DNA from: Gracilaria gracilis
Taxonomy: Eukaryota; Rhodophyta; Florideophyceae; Gracilariales; Gracilariaceae
Assembly: GCA_030374805.1 (NCBI GenBank)
Contig: JARGSG010000051.1
Coordinates: 186,001-250,000 of the forward strand
Length of the DNA: 64,000 bases
Reading direction: 5' to 3'
Part shown: positions 53,371-64,000 of the stretch, one piece after another
How the letters are laid out: each line of letters starts with the position of its first letter
How positions within the stretch are numbered: position 1 is the stretch's first letter
Position numbers and translations under genes: made by a program
The notes under the pieces: model-generated
What the model was told of the DNA's origin: nothing
What the model saw: the letters and a program-made list of their open reading frames with translations, nothing else
Database searches by the model: none

Positions 53371-54940
53371 AAGCTCCTACAACGAAAGGGAAGGCCAACT
53401 AGTAGGCGAGTTGCGGATGCTGCGGCTAAAAAGCAGTAGATACAAACACGATAACTCCAAGCTTCAAACTAGCATGGGAGAGACCAATGAGAAAGGCGAG
53501 AGGCAGACCGATCGGCGACAGGCTTTCAGAGATGATACGGCTAGGAAAAAGGGCAAGCGCTGTTTCCAGCGTCTAACGGAATAATGGCAATTAAAGGGAG
53601 CTCGGGGGTGGGAGGCTCGCACGAGAAAGCACGGCCCATGGGCGCAGAGAGCGCGGCCGGCAGTAGCGACGGCACAGGATGTGGGGAGCCAGCTCGCGAT
53701 GGGGCTGGCAGTGGCGGCGCCAAGGTTTGTGAAGAGGTAGCTCGCGACAACGCAAGAGCAAGCGGATAAGAATAGAGAAACAGAGAGTACATGTGGGGGA
53801 GCGGAAGCGGCGGGACCAGGCTGCCTGCTCTTCATGGTCTTTCTCGCCGCACCGTCGGCTGCTTGCTCGGCGCCGCTGCAGCTAGGGAGTAACCTGGCGC
53901 GGTGTCAAGCCGCCGACCGCATGCCACGTTTTTCCACGGCTGAGCCCTCGCCCACACGTATTCCAGTGCAAGGTGGTGACAACAACACAGGCCGCGACTG
54001 ATGCGAGCGGCAGCGCCCGCGACCAGGTGACCGTTGGCATCGCTCAGCAATAGGACGAAAGTTGTGTGTGGCAGTACGTTGCGGGGCATGTACGGCTTTT
54101 GCAATGTAAGAGGCGCGTAGCGGCGTGCGGGGACGCTAGGAGTGGGGGCGCGCCAGATGCAGCGCAAGTCATCGCGGGCGCGGGTGCAGCAGAGTGCTGA
54201 TACAGAAACGGTATGTGTGGAAGCGGAATTGAAAATACTGGCCAGCGTGTTTTTTGTTGCGCTCCAGCTGCACTGCACACCAAGCTGCTGGCGTTGCAGC
54301 ATGATAGGTGAGTAGCGGCGAAACCTGGCGTCAAAAAGCCGAGCTTGAGCCGCTTTTGTCTATTCTGGAGCGCGCGCACGCACGCACACAGTGCAGTGAA
54401 AGACAGCAGGGGCGGCGCGTGTACCGATCGATGCACACGTCGGCGGTGAAAATGGCGACAGAGGTTGCTGGCGAGCAACGGTGGAAAGGCAGCTTGGTGC
54501 TCTGCAGGAAGATGAGCGGCCTGTAGTGCTTGCGCGGCGGCGATGGAAGGCGACTTGCGCCATGCGTGGTATAATAGTGACGCGGCGGTGGTGGATGAGA
54601 GTTTTTGAGTGAAAGCGGCGGCGGCAACAGCGAGAAAGAGGGCTTTCAGTGCCCTTGTTTGAGCTTGTTGCCGTTGTCATTTTTTAAAAAACCTTTTGTA
54701 TAGTTTGAAAACATTGTAGTTGTTGATTGGAGAAAAATAAGTTGTACACATTGAATGCTTTTTCTTTAACATTGGGCCTTTTTCAGATATAATTGAATGA
54801 AATGTATTGGATTAGAACGCTTTGTGAGACGCACGTTTTTTTGGGAATCGGTGATCAACTGCGCAACTACTGATTCTTCGAACATTTAGTTTCTATTTGG
54901 TTTCGCGACCTATTGTGCACCCGGTACAAGTCATGTCTTA
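53371..54940. other. GC-rich region without supported gene
   Basis: The composition rises in GC from about 53,600 to 54,640. Overlapping frames of 80-156 codons on both strands are Ala/Arg/Ser-rich with no domain, and look compositional. After 54,660 the sequence is AT-rich and empty. Confidence 0.4.
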
Positions 54941-54964
54941 AACTACAGGTGGTCACCGCAATTA
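54941..54964 (+). repeat. Left member of a 24-bp inverted-repeat pair
   Basis: AACTACAGGTGGTCACCGC then AATTA. The reverse complement of 62579-62555 reads AACTACTGGTGGTCACGGC then AAATT, with two mismatches in the first 19 bases. Followed by GTGTGAACCACAG, which has an inverted relative inside the right end. Confidence 0.6.
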
Positions 54965-55571
54965 GTGTGAACCACAGTGAGTGCATTCGGAAATCGCTAC
55001 ATCGCCAAACTGTTAAAAATGAGCCACTGAATAAAAGTAAAGTAGCTCAAAATTTAGCCAGCGTATCGCCAAATATAACGTGATGAATGGAGCTACCGAG
55101 GTTTCATTTATCCCACCAAACCGACGAAAAACGCTCTACTTTATGATCCGGTGCTTAAGATAAACTCGAGAAAAATGATGGTAGCAGTTGCAACCTGTGC
55201 GGCCGTTTACAGTACATCAATAAGCGCCGTTCATTTGAAAAACCGCTAAGAATGTTGAATCACTTGCAAAGGGCTGCACACCATTCCCTAAAAAGGCTAT
55301 TTCATACTGTTCTATATACAGAACACACCCCATGACAAAGAATATGCTTTCAATGGACCGACTGCAACTTCATCAAAGCAACCAATTTCACGCGCAACAT
55401 TCCGGAACCTGAATTCCTTCCATTTTTTAAAACAACGACAACAGCAACATTTTGGGGCAGTCCTTATCTTAGAGGCATGCCGCACGCAGGCCGCCAACAG
55501 TTCTTGCAATCAATTGAATTATTAATCATGATATTGTACGCCCTGAAGAACAATTTTGCGAAGGGTACTAC

Positions 55572-56129
55572 TTGTCCTCTTTCTTTAAAATAACACCCGA
55601 ACCTTCTGCGTTGGAACGGATCATGCTATTTTTGTGCTTCAGAAAAGAGTTGGGAAGAAGAAAGCAACTCTTCTTCACATTCGTTTGTCCTCATACAAAA
55701 AACGACAGGAATCCGCTACTTTACTGCAGAAGAAACTTTGGTCTCCTTTTCAAGGCCGTTTTTGGCATAACTGGTGAAGGACGTTTTAAATGTCAGAACT
55801 ACACTGACAATAATCTTTTGAATGCCTATTACGAAAGCTACACGCAACAAAAAGAGTTCACGAATATGTTCGCTTTCAATTTCTATGGAGAAGTAATTCA
55901 TGCTGCGATAAACTTCCGTGGAAGTTGGCATAATACCAAGCTCGCCTGCCAATCGGGTCTGCTCTACCCGAAGCTCCCCGTTTAATTATTCCTCCTGGTA
56001 TGGCAATATTAAAATACTCTTTTAATCAGATTACCTCTTGTACTATTGGCAAAACATTTCTGGCCGAGAAAGACAAACGAGACAAACTGAATTCCTCTGT
56101 GGACGTAAATGACCGTTATTGATATTATT
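55572..56129 (+). pseudogene. Truncated DDE transposase (T3), second family
   Basis: The frame reads EPSALERIMLFLCFRKELGRR, NFGLLFKAVFGITGEGRFKC, QQKEFTNMFAFNFYGEVIH and AAINFRGSWHNTKLACQSGL, with a stop at 55985. One base later it continues as LIIPPGMAILKYSFNQITSC, KTFLAEKDKRDKLNSSVDV and stops. This matches the middle of a DDE_Tnp_4-like transposase (EVIHAAINFPGSWHDTKL, then GMAILADSAF). The second-Asp position reads Asn (SWHNTKL), and the region with the third catalytic residue is absent. It is inactive. It converges with the Myb-like gene at 56.5-57.2 kb, which may belong to the same transposon. Confidence 0.75.
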
Positions 56130-56529
56130 TTACATCGTATTATGACAAGTCAGCGATAAAGCGCTGACTGGGGCATAAGAGATATCAAGGGCCCGTTTTT
56201 TCGCCTGAGTTCGACGCCACCAACAGATGCGCACCGCAGAGGAGTACCTATAGAACTGACAGTACGGTTATCAAACTTTTGTACGAGAGTGATTAGCAGA
56301 AATCGAATAGCTATCACATACATCTCAGCTTTAGACCGGGCCGTAGCCCGAGCAGCCACGTGCGCGAATACGAGTGCCAGCGAGCTTTCCCGCGCCTGCA
56401 AAAGCTCGGCGCCTGAAACGAAACCTCAAACAATTTTGTGATTAGGGCGTCTTCGCGGAAGAGAATTCTGGTAGTTTTCCGAGCATCTCATGTAAAGCAT
56501 TTGTGATTCCATCAATCACCCCTCCTTGT

Positions 56530-57199
56530 GTCCTCTATGCTTCTTCTTACCTCTTCCTTCCACGCCTTGGCTTCGTTCCGTAGAATACTTGCAAGCATAG
56601 CCACTTTCTTATTGTTGATACAATCACAAGGTTTTGGGGATGGAAACGAGTTCGCAATAGCCCCATAAACTCTGACATCGACTCAACACTGTTTACGAGA
56701 ACCTCTTCAGTCTTTTGTCGTTTTGCGTGCAGGCCCTTTGGCTTATTGGGCACCTCTTCTTGTTTGTCCCGATACCATTCTCTTAGCATTTATCGTCCCC
56801 ATCTTCATTGCCATCATCCGAACCTTCTCCATGGTCTGGGTTATCTTCAAGGAGTTTTGCAGCCATGACCGCCTGAGAATCTCGTACGATATGCTTCGCA
56901 CGGCGGACGCCCTCCGGTTATGACGAGTCGCCTGTGGGTTTCTTCGCGTTACATAGTTTATCAAACTTGTTTCTCGGCGAGTATTGGTCGCAGGGCGGAC
57001 GTCCGTTTGCTACACATATGACATTATATTTCTTCTCCACAACAGCCCACTGGTTGTTACCAATAGGTTCCAGTTGCTCTACGGTATCTTATAAAGCTTG
57101 AATGTTCTGTTTGCTGTAACTTGGAGCTCCACTGCGTCCCTTAGTTTTGTTCTTTGGCGAATTTTTCTTAGCTTTGTTTTTGGTCTTATTTGTTACCAT
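56530..57199 (-). pseudogene. Broken Myb/SANT-like accessory protein of a Harbinger-type transposon
   Basis: The frame from the ATG at 57199 to 56783 contains a basic leader (MVTNKTKNKAKKNSPKNKTK), then GRSGAPSYSKQNIQAL, LEPIGNNQWAVVEKKYN, SPRNKFDKLCNAKKPTGD and PEGVRRAKHIVRDSQAV. This is the trihelix/SANT-like pattern (YS-x2-E-L, LPIG-x2-W-x2-V, LR-x-KF, KKPTGDP, RAK) of the second ORF of PIF/Harbinger elements. Two in-frame stops (near 57,090 and 56,920) and a later frame change break it. A helical C-terminal stretch (KVAMLASILRNEAKAWKEEV) continues to about 56,530. Such proteins bind the transposon ends and help import the transposase. Confidence 0.72.
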
Positions 57200-57628
57200 T
57201 TGTCTGACTGGTAGAGGAGTCTCCTGCAGATTTTTGGCCGTTCGACATTCGGGAGAGCATGCGAACTAGCATGAGTTTTGTTTTAGGAGACTGATAGAGT
57301 TGAAATCCATTGGAATGATGTGCATGTTTCTGAAGAACCGACTGTCGTAGAAGACCTCGAAGGATATAGTTTTGTGAGAGTTTGAATGAGTTTCAATATA
57401 CCATTTGGCGCCAATATCTGGCGCGATGATGTGTTACGGTATTTTCGAATTGCTGAACACAGCGCCCAATGTTTGGTTACTTGACCATCTGGCAATTTCC
57501 GAATGCACTCAGTAAATCGGTGAGTGGCTTTTAAAGCAAAACACATGATTTAGTGTAGACCATACTACATTGCGAACAACGCAATTACCAGTACACTATT
57601 TCCAACAATGGACACCTTATTTTGTAAC

Positions 57629-57645
57629 CCACACTATTAGTGTGG
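57629..57645. repeat. 8-bp hairpin CCACACTA-T-TAGTGTGG
   Basis: Perfect arms around one base, between the T3/Myb-like pair and the T4 transposase. TAGTGTGGTT recurs near the right inverted repeat (62,506-62,515), so it may mark an internal transposon end. Confidence 0.5.
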
Positions 57646-58255
57646 TTGATTAGGAGATCGGGAAAAAAGCCAATTCACCATCAAAATGATCACAATGACG
57701 GTGGATGACTTCCTGCAACACCGAGGAAAGCTGTCGCTCTTAGAGCATGTCAACGGTGTTACTAAATCCCTATTTTCCTCGGTTCTAGCATCTAGATTAA
57801 GAGACCAGGAAATAGCGGTAAATGGTGCATTTCTATGTGCCGTGAGAAGAAATGTCGAAGGGAGAAAGAAGAGCAAAGTCTCATACAATGAAACTCAACG
57901 TATTCCTCTTCTCATCGGTATGAAAATCTAGTTATACTTTCGGTGTTCCTAAGAACAGTGTCAAACTCTTTTCTACCAACCTTTGACTTCAGCAGTGAAG
58001 AGCATATATTTGTGGCGGTAGTTTTATAATTGGAGCCCTTCAAACTGAAAACCATTATTAACCAACCAATATTTTACTTCTCAAATTGAACGTGGCTACT
58101 CTCCAAATGATTTTGGGACGTTTTGGTTTGCCTTGCAACGCCTTCGAAGTTCAAGGAGTCATTGATGTACTACGAAAGAAGTATAATTTTAGTGCTCTTG
58201 TCAGAACACAGTACCCTTCATAAACAAGTTCAAAAATCATTAGCTCATAGCAACT

Positions 58256-59171
58256 TTAATTTAGTTCAAGACATTTGAATTTGAACAGTGGCTCGCCATT
58301 CTCAATTGAAAGTTGAGTAAAACTAGCCACCGCATGGAAGCATGTTGAATGCAAAGACCGGTCATGGCGGAATCGAGAGGATAAAACGTTGGACTGTTTC
58401 ATCCCTCTATTCGCTGATTCATGGCGAGCCCGTATTGGGGCAAATAGAAGATTTTCTTCGCTACTTGTCTCACTCTCGAGACACACGAGGTCGGTGTATC
58501 CTCCATCAGCAATCACGACTTCGTCATCAAGTAAACACTTCTTCAACTCTTCTCGAAAAATCTTCAAATCTGAAAATAACCCGCAAGGGTATGGCCCATT
58601 TGCCCATACCAAATGTCCTCCACGTACACTGATTCCAAATTCGTAGCGAAGACCAGACCTATTAAGTTTGTGAGAAAACCACCGTGAACTGAAGGGTATT
58701 GGTTCATTTATAGCAAAATCGCTGCCATCCACAGAAATGAAAATATTCTTCTCTTGCAGACCTTGGCTCAATCGATATCCCCATTTCAACTGACAAAGCA
58801 AATGTTAGAATGTAGAAGAAGATTTGAAAGACATTACTAAAAAAACATACCACCTTTAAGTCTGCCAATGCGTGCACTACAACCCAGACCCACTTTCGAA
58901 GGGTTTTCTCTGTAACATTCGCGATTCTGCTAATGACAGCCTTTGAAATATAACTTTTGAGAAATAGTAACGCCCAAAGAAGGTGAATCGGTCGACATGC
59001 TGGGATGTCTTGGCACAAAATGTTTTCCCATGTATGATAACATACGAGTATTGATACTCCAAAAAAGGCTCTGAACCGTTTGGACTCTTGTTGCTTCGCT
59101 CCATGAGTGTCCGCTCTTGTAAAAGGGCGGCTGAGCTCCCGGAAGAGAATCTCAAGCCTACGGGTCTCCAT
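58256..59171 (-). CDS. Apparently intact two-exon DDE transposase (T4)
   Basis: Exon 1 59171-58851 (ATG at 59171) and exon 2 58789-58256 join across a 61-nt GTATGT...CAG intron into 284 aa with no stop. Exon 1 holds the N-terminal helical domain (SKRFRAFFGVSILVCYHTWE, LLWALLFLKSYISKAV, RKWVWVVVHALADL). Exon 2 holds the catalytic core: ISVDGSDFAINEPIPF (Asp), FGISVRGGHLVWANGPYPCG followed by FSDLKIF (Asp), VIADGGYTD, and RARHESANRGMKQ (Glu), ending FRHDRSLHST, then IENGEPLFKF. This order and the IENGEPLF end are those of an algal/stramenopile DDE_Tnp_4-like family. The splice is supported because it joins KWVW...LADL to KWGYRL without a gap. Extra upstream exons are possible. Confidence 0.8.
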
Positions 59172-60610
59172 GAAAGATGATAGAATAGTGCACGCTCATG
59201 ATCTTCCCGGGTGGTTGAATTAACTTGGGCATGCATTCACATGAGGCTTCGAGAAGAAGTCTCGTTCTAAAGGTATCATGGAATTCTGAGCCGCCGTAAG
59301 TTGGCTGTAAATATTGCTTAGGGTTCTCTGAAACGGAATAACGACTTGGTTACATGGCATTAGTATATAGCGGTTTTGAATTGATTCGATAATGTTGTAA
59401 GGTTGGTACACTTCTATCAACAATTGCATCTTTAATTCATGGATTCAATGAAGCTGCAGAATTCTGACAGTCGGTATCACTGACAGCCTGAAAGCGTCGT
59501 ATTCTTCCCGGCTCGGAGAGGGCGATATGTTCTTGTAGAGTAGAACATTTATCGTTGGTATCTGGTTTTGGTATGGCATGTTCTTCATGTTCCCTTTGCG
59601 AAACGAGGGTTAAACATCGTAGAATGTGAGAACATATGCATACAAAGCAGAATACGCATGTACTGTGGTCAGTAGTGAACTGAAACATGGTATAAATCTT
59701 CTTACAAATCTTCCATATATCGCCATCACCGCTATACAGCTGTGTTTAGTCTGTAAAAATCTTCATTGATTGTTGAGGTAGACTGTTATATTTTTTTAGC
59801 TTATTCTAAGGTACCTCGATAGAATCTGAGTACCACATTACTAAAAAAATAAACTTCTACTAAGAGCTGAGAAACTATGGTTTACTTTTATACTTGTCGA
59901 TGAAGAACGATAGCTCAAATAACGCTTCTGTGAATATGAAGTTGCATCGAAAACAGTGCGTAAGACTAGTACGGATGTAAGTGCTATATTGCTCTTGCTC
60001 TACACTAAAATGGAGAACACCGGAATGAGCGTGAGATGACGATGCAGAATGGCCAGTCAACTTGTCCGCTGTATTCGTGGTCTACCGCCTGTTATTAATA
60101 TCTATTTGAGTCATCGATACATGAGACGCTACTAGTTTGATGTAATTTAAGTTCAAATTGGTTACGTCAGATGGCTAGACGCATTCGTGATACTAGATTT
60201 ACATAGAAGACAGTAATTTTCGTCGAACAACGCATATTATTTCCAGTGCAACCGTAAAGATCTGTTTCTCCTGCTAACCAACAGCTTTTCAAGATTACCA
60301 CGTGGGTTTTCACGTACTGTTTTACTGCTACAGCGCCCTTCATAATTTTATTGGCAGTATTAAATTCTCTTAAGTTATATCGCCACTTTTAATTGGTGGA
60401 TTATCGGTCCGAGAGACAACGTAAAGTCGAACCTTTGCGGTACGTAAGCTCCAGACAAAGACTGAGGCACATATGAAATCGTTGTGGTTTTCGTAGATTA
60501 TATAAGTCTCCAATCTAAAAACGAGAGGATGGAGAACGACCTTACTTTCGTAGACAGACGTGTGCCGCATTCTATCGCGAAGAGTACAGTCGGTGTTCTC
60601 TACATGATCT

Positions 60611-60802
60611 ATGGGTATGCCGAAGCTCCATAAGAACAGTCCAGCCATTAAGCTTCTCCTAAAGAAGATACGCAACGGATCCATTGCGAAGTCTCAGACA
60701 CCTTCTGAAATTTGGAACAGTGAAAACATTTTCAAGGGATACAATCTTCCTACTTTTCGGGCACGCTTATACAAAACCAGAAAGGAGATCCAAGATGCGT
60801 AG
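60611..60802 (+). CDS. Accessory ORF fragment of the T4-type transposon (LL-x2-DI-x2-G module)
   Basis: 63 codons: MPKLHKNSPAIKLLLKKIRN followed by GSIAKSQTPSEIW, FKGYNLPTFRARLYKTRKEI. It matches the short helical module (W/K-x-S-x-A-x2-LL-x2-DI-x2-G ... Y-x-L-x2-F-R-x-R/H-L) that I know from hypothetical proteins scattered in algal and diatom genomes. It is probably an exon or domain of the same gene as the next entry, but no clean splice joins them. Function unknown. Confidence 0.5.
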   Translation: MGMPKLHKNSPAIKLLLKKIRNGSIAKSQTPSEIWNSENIFKGYNLPTFRARLYKTRKEIQDA

Positions 60803-60893
60803 CATAGTACGTTCAAACCCATCCTAATATTGTAATGTTATTTAACTCTAACGTTGAGCGGCAGACAGTGATATTCCAACACAGGAACCGAGT

Positions 60894-61502
60894 TTGAATC
60901 GTAGATGCACTGGTCAGAAAACGAAGCCGATTACTGCTTTTATCGACGATGAACCTGCATGTTCAGACTTGCAGAATCGCTCAATTGAACTCCTTTCTGG
61001 CACTGAGTGGGAGAGCAGTTTTGACAACAAGTTCAGTATTTTGCACTTCATTTCCGAATGGACTGAAGCGAAGACCATGACTCGCTGTCTATCATTAGCC
61101 GTTCTTTTGCCGAGTGTTGTCGGTTCTGGAGAGTTTTCGGTGTGCGTGGGTAAGGGTTGTAGACATATAGAGGTAGTTGTATGCTGGCCTACAGCACTAG
61201 TTCACGTAAAAACGATGCACTGCCAATGGGTAGGGAATGACGAAAGTGCAGAAAATATTGAAAGCTACCACTCGAAGATACTTGGATTCTAAACTGCGTT
61301 GAAGGAGAAAAGAAAACAAGCTAATGATGTAGTGGAGTCGACTGCTTCCATTGCGTTACCTTTTGAAGTTGAGACTCATATTGACTCAAAATATAATCTA
61401 GGGTGGAAAGATGGTGCAGAACGTATGGTCTACATCGAGCTGAAAGCTGCAGTTGAATATTACGCAGTCAAAACGGAAGCTGAAGCGTTTGAACTTGTGT
61501 AA
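60894..61502 (+). pseudogene. Accessory ORF with C-terminal hypothetical domain, one in-frame TAA
   Basis: A single frame of about 200 codons broken only by TAA at 61290-61292. Before it: CLSLAVLLPSVVGSGEFSV, RHIEVVVCWPTALVHVKTMH and SYHSKILGF. After it: ALKEKRKQANDVVESTASI, ALPFEVETHIDSKYNLGW, RMVYIELKAAVEYYAV. This order (L-P-x-G/V-V, beta strands, W-P, YH-x-K/R-I-x-GF, then I-x-LPF-x-VE/Q and a final acidic stretch) is that of an unnamed protein family in diatom and oomycete genomes, recalled and not checked. The TAA sits where Asp or Asn is usual after GF. No biochemical role is known to me. Confidence 0.5.
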
Positions 61503-62554
61503 ACTATTTGGCTTTAAATTTGTTCTGTTAACTATCTGTGGTCAGTCTTTATTATAGTTGTTTTAGTTCTGTAAAAGTAGAAATCGAATCGTAGCCTATC
61601 ATTTTAGTAGGTAAATATACTTGTAGCTATGCCATTTACCGCTCTTCCCAGCAAATCTACTGCACACCTTATCTTCACATATCGTGGTCAGAACTATATA
61701 TCTATCTGAAAATCTATCAAGGAATGATGAACATAGAGGTTTGACAGGGCCTGCTACTTTTTTTATCCAATCTATTCCTCTAATCTGGCACGAAACCGGA
61801 GCCTTCCTGTCAAATAACACACTGAAGTCTTCTTCGAAACAGAGAATGGCGGGATCAGCTCCCAGCAATTCTCATCAATGCCGCTCCACATTCTCTTGAT
61901 CCCTTTTCCAACGAGCTTTTAACAGTTTTGTACTGCGTTTTCCCGTTTCGTTGCAGTATATTCATGTGGATCAAAGAAAACAATTTCACCGCAGACAATG
62001 ATCTCGCTCTCGCCCGAGCTTGGATCTCCAGTTCTCAGTCATGCACAAATCACAGTGCGGAGACATTTAGAGTTGGAAAGTGTGTAACTGCTTCGGAACA
62101 TATTTTGGTTGGGTCGCGAGTTTCTGTGACCTTTTTCTCCGTTCACTTGAGTATCATAAGTTTGTGACCAAGGTGAAGTACGTGTTGAGAGATCGGGAGC
62201 CTTTGGGGTCGGCTACTGGTGCCCATGCCGGGCTTATTTCCGGTGGTGGTGATTTGTCTGCGGCATTCTGAGCTGCCGGTATAACTCTCTCAGTGGTGTT
62301 TGCAAACGCCTCAGAAATGGGATAGGCGTTGAGAGACATTTAGTCTCACAATTTGACCTGCTGTTGCGTTCGATGGCATGCGCCAACGGCGAAGGTTTTG
62401 ATTTGTAATTGTTCGTCAACATGGAGTAGTGTGGCGCCAAAACACATGTTGCGCTGGCCAAGGTAACTCTAATTAAAGAAATAGGTTGCAAATGCTGTAC
62501 ACAAAATAGTGTGGTTCACAGTAATTATGTGGTCAAACTACTCAAACAGGGACA

Positions 62555-62579
62555 CAATTTGCCGTGACCACCAGTAGTT
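62555..62579 (-). repeat. Right member of the 24-bp inverted-repeat pair
   Basis: Inverted match to 54941-54964. Flanking bases (TTA on the left, GGC on the right) do not form a target duplication, so the two ends may come from different or nested copies. Confidence 0.6.
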
Positions 62580-62599
62580 GGCAGTAATACGTTACAAAT

Positions 62600-64000
62600 T
62601 TGGCACCGAACGGTGAAGGAATCAATTGTGTTAGTGGGTAAGAGAGCTATCTATCACCGACGCCCTTAACTGCATTCTGAAAAGAGTTTGAGTGAGCTTT
62701 TTCACTTTTTAAAAACGTTGAGGTAGTCTTGCATCCCCTAAGGAACAAAATTGTATACCTACTAAGAATATCCTCAGCGGGGGAACAAGAAACAAAATAC
62801 GTATTTCGCTGCCAGTGGACATCTTCATTTCCTGAAAAATAACAGTACGTATTTGAAGAAGTACCAACTTGATGCACAACTCAGGCATTTTATCCTCAGA
62901 ATCTGGACCTGTCCAAACACCAAGAAGCAAAAGACTTTCTAAGAGTGTGCCTCTCAAAGGCTAGTCACAAAATTTCGCCGGTCAAAACCGAAAACCCAAC
63001 TCCAGAATGACCAACGTAAAGTACACCTTTCTTGAAACTGACAATAAAGTCCACAACAAAACGTTTGTCAAATATACAAGGGTTTGGTGCTTTATTTTCG
63101 ACGTTATATACCTATTGAAAATGTAGATGACGTCAGTAGAAGCTATCGTGTTGTCTTGGTAAAATCAATAGTCGTAACCACCTCTTTTTTAACGGGCCAC
63201 GTGGTGTGTTCACGTGGCCACGAGCACAGTGTCCGAACCTTCCAATCAGCACGCAAATTAAAAGGCGGCGGAAGATCGCAACCGTCTGACTTTTTTAGAG
63301 TCCAGCGGGGACCTGCTCACAAAAACATCGCTCTACGTATCTCTCCTATCGACGACTGCAACGCTTCTCCAGCATGGTCGACCAGAGTTTCTCTTGCATC
63401 GCCGTCTCTCGCGCTCCGGCTGTGCCGCAGTCCGCTTCCCTCCAACAGTGCCGTCCAAGACCCCGCCCTACTCCAGCGCTACATTTGGTCACGCGTTACA
63501 AAGAGCGACACTTACTGTAGCGACCTTTCCTGGCCTCCATATGTAGCTTTATTTAAACGCCGCGGCACGTCGCGCTTTTTCGCCACTTCCTCCTTCAAGT
63601 ACCACCACAAGAGGCACTCCTCCCGCACCGGCTCGACGCCAATTTTAGCCAGGCTCACCTGTGTGGCTGCCACCCGAACTGATCCTGCTCAGGGGTCCGC
63701 CATTGTCGCCTGGCCCTCCTTCGGAGCTTCACACAGCACTGCCTTCGCAACGTAGCTGGGTTGGGTTGCCGGCCTCGGCCGGCTCGCCAAATGGGAGACA
63801 CCGCCTCTCCAGCGCTACGCGACCGGTCGCTTCTCTTCTCTCGTTCGGTCCACTCCCGCCACGTCCATTCTCCCCTTCCGTTCCCTATAGACACGTCACC
63901 TCTACCACTCCACCAAAACAGCCGCTCTCTCTGTCTCTTTAACCTGACCCGCACGTCGGCCGCGGTGCCTCTCTTGAAATACCGAACCGGCTCCGATGAC
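62600..64000. other. Right edge of the window, no assigned gene
   Basis: AT-rich to about 63,170, then GC-rich. Two CACGTG boxes lie at 63198-63203 and 63211-63216, and from about 63,300 the plus strand is pyrimidine/Ser-Pro-codon-rich. The 223-codon plus-strand frame at 63084-63755 has no domain and is probably compositional. A promoter of a gene starting beyond the window is plausible. Confidence 0.35.

Noticed and set aside
53832..54302. 156-codon minus-strand frame
   Set aside because: Cys/Arg/Ala-rich, no domain, in a GC-rich block with equally long frames on other strands.
54938..62582. Target-site duplication for the 24-bp inverted repeats
   Set aside because: TTA on the left and GGC on the right do not match at 2, 3, 5 or 8 bp.
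63084..63755. 223-codon plus-strand frame at the right edge
   Set aside because: Low-complexity Ser/Arg/Pro composition without motifs. More likely promoter or leader sequence.
1..64000. CRISPR arrays, bacterial operons, riboswitches, rRNA
   Set aside because: None seen. The window has eukaryotic genes, introns and LTR elements.

Overview
The window is eukaryotic nuclear DNA. It shows short spliceosomal introns (61 to 102 nt), C2H2 zinc fingers, a proteasomal deubiquitinase, chromodomain Ty3/gypsy retrotransposons and PIF/Harbinger-like DNA transposons. Host genes are compact and mostly intron-poor. The transposase families are ones I associate with algae, diatoms and oomycetes, so a protist or alga (red alga or stramenopile) is the best guess. 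I cannot fix the lineage from the sequence.

Layout. 1-9 kb is the gene-rich host segment: a partial membrane-protein gene (minus), a PAP2 lipid phosphatase (minus), a rhodanese-like/methyltransferase fusion (plus), a USP14/Ubp6 deubiquitinase (minus), a DDT-domain protein (minus) and a four-finger C2H2 protein (plus) with an 11-nt microexon. 9-11.8 kb holds no convincing gene. From 11.8 kb to about 62.6 kb nearly everything recognisable is mobile DNA.

Retrotransposons. E1 (13,127-24,515, plus) is complete, with 5-bp target duplications. E3 (minus) is split by E2: its 5' LTR, gag and protease lie at 34,987-39,046 and a reverse-transcriptase stump at 25,702-26,544. E2 (26,545-34,986, plus) is complete and inserted into E3. 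E4 (minus, from 39,047 to about 47.8 kb) is cut off on its 3' side by the E3 LTR. A probable solo LTR lies at about 50.55-51.26 kb. All four elements share one tRNA-type primer-binding site, a purine tract at the protease/RT junction and, where the coding end survives, a C-terminal chromodomain. E1 and E4 also carry homologous genes in antisense orientation between the chromodomain and the 3' LTR.

DNA transposons. Four DDE transposase genes are visible: a broken pair of one family (11.8-13.1 kb and 51.6-52.6 kb), a truncated one (55.6-56.1 kb) beside a broken Myb/SANT-like accessory gene, and one apparently intact two-exon transposase (58.3-59.2 kb) with accessory-type ORFs at 60.6-61.5 kb. 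A 24-bp inverted-repeat pair 7.6 kb apart (54,941 and 62,579) brackets the last two.

The most interesting points are the conserved antisense gene, the shared loss of RT catalytic residues in E1 and E3 despite intact gags, a GGGAAAC minus-one frameshift site at the gag stop, and a dense CCGTWCGG motif confined to E4.
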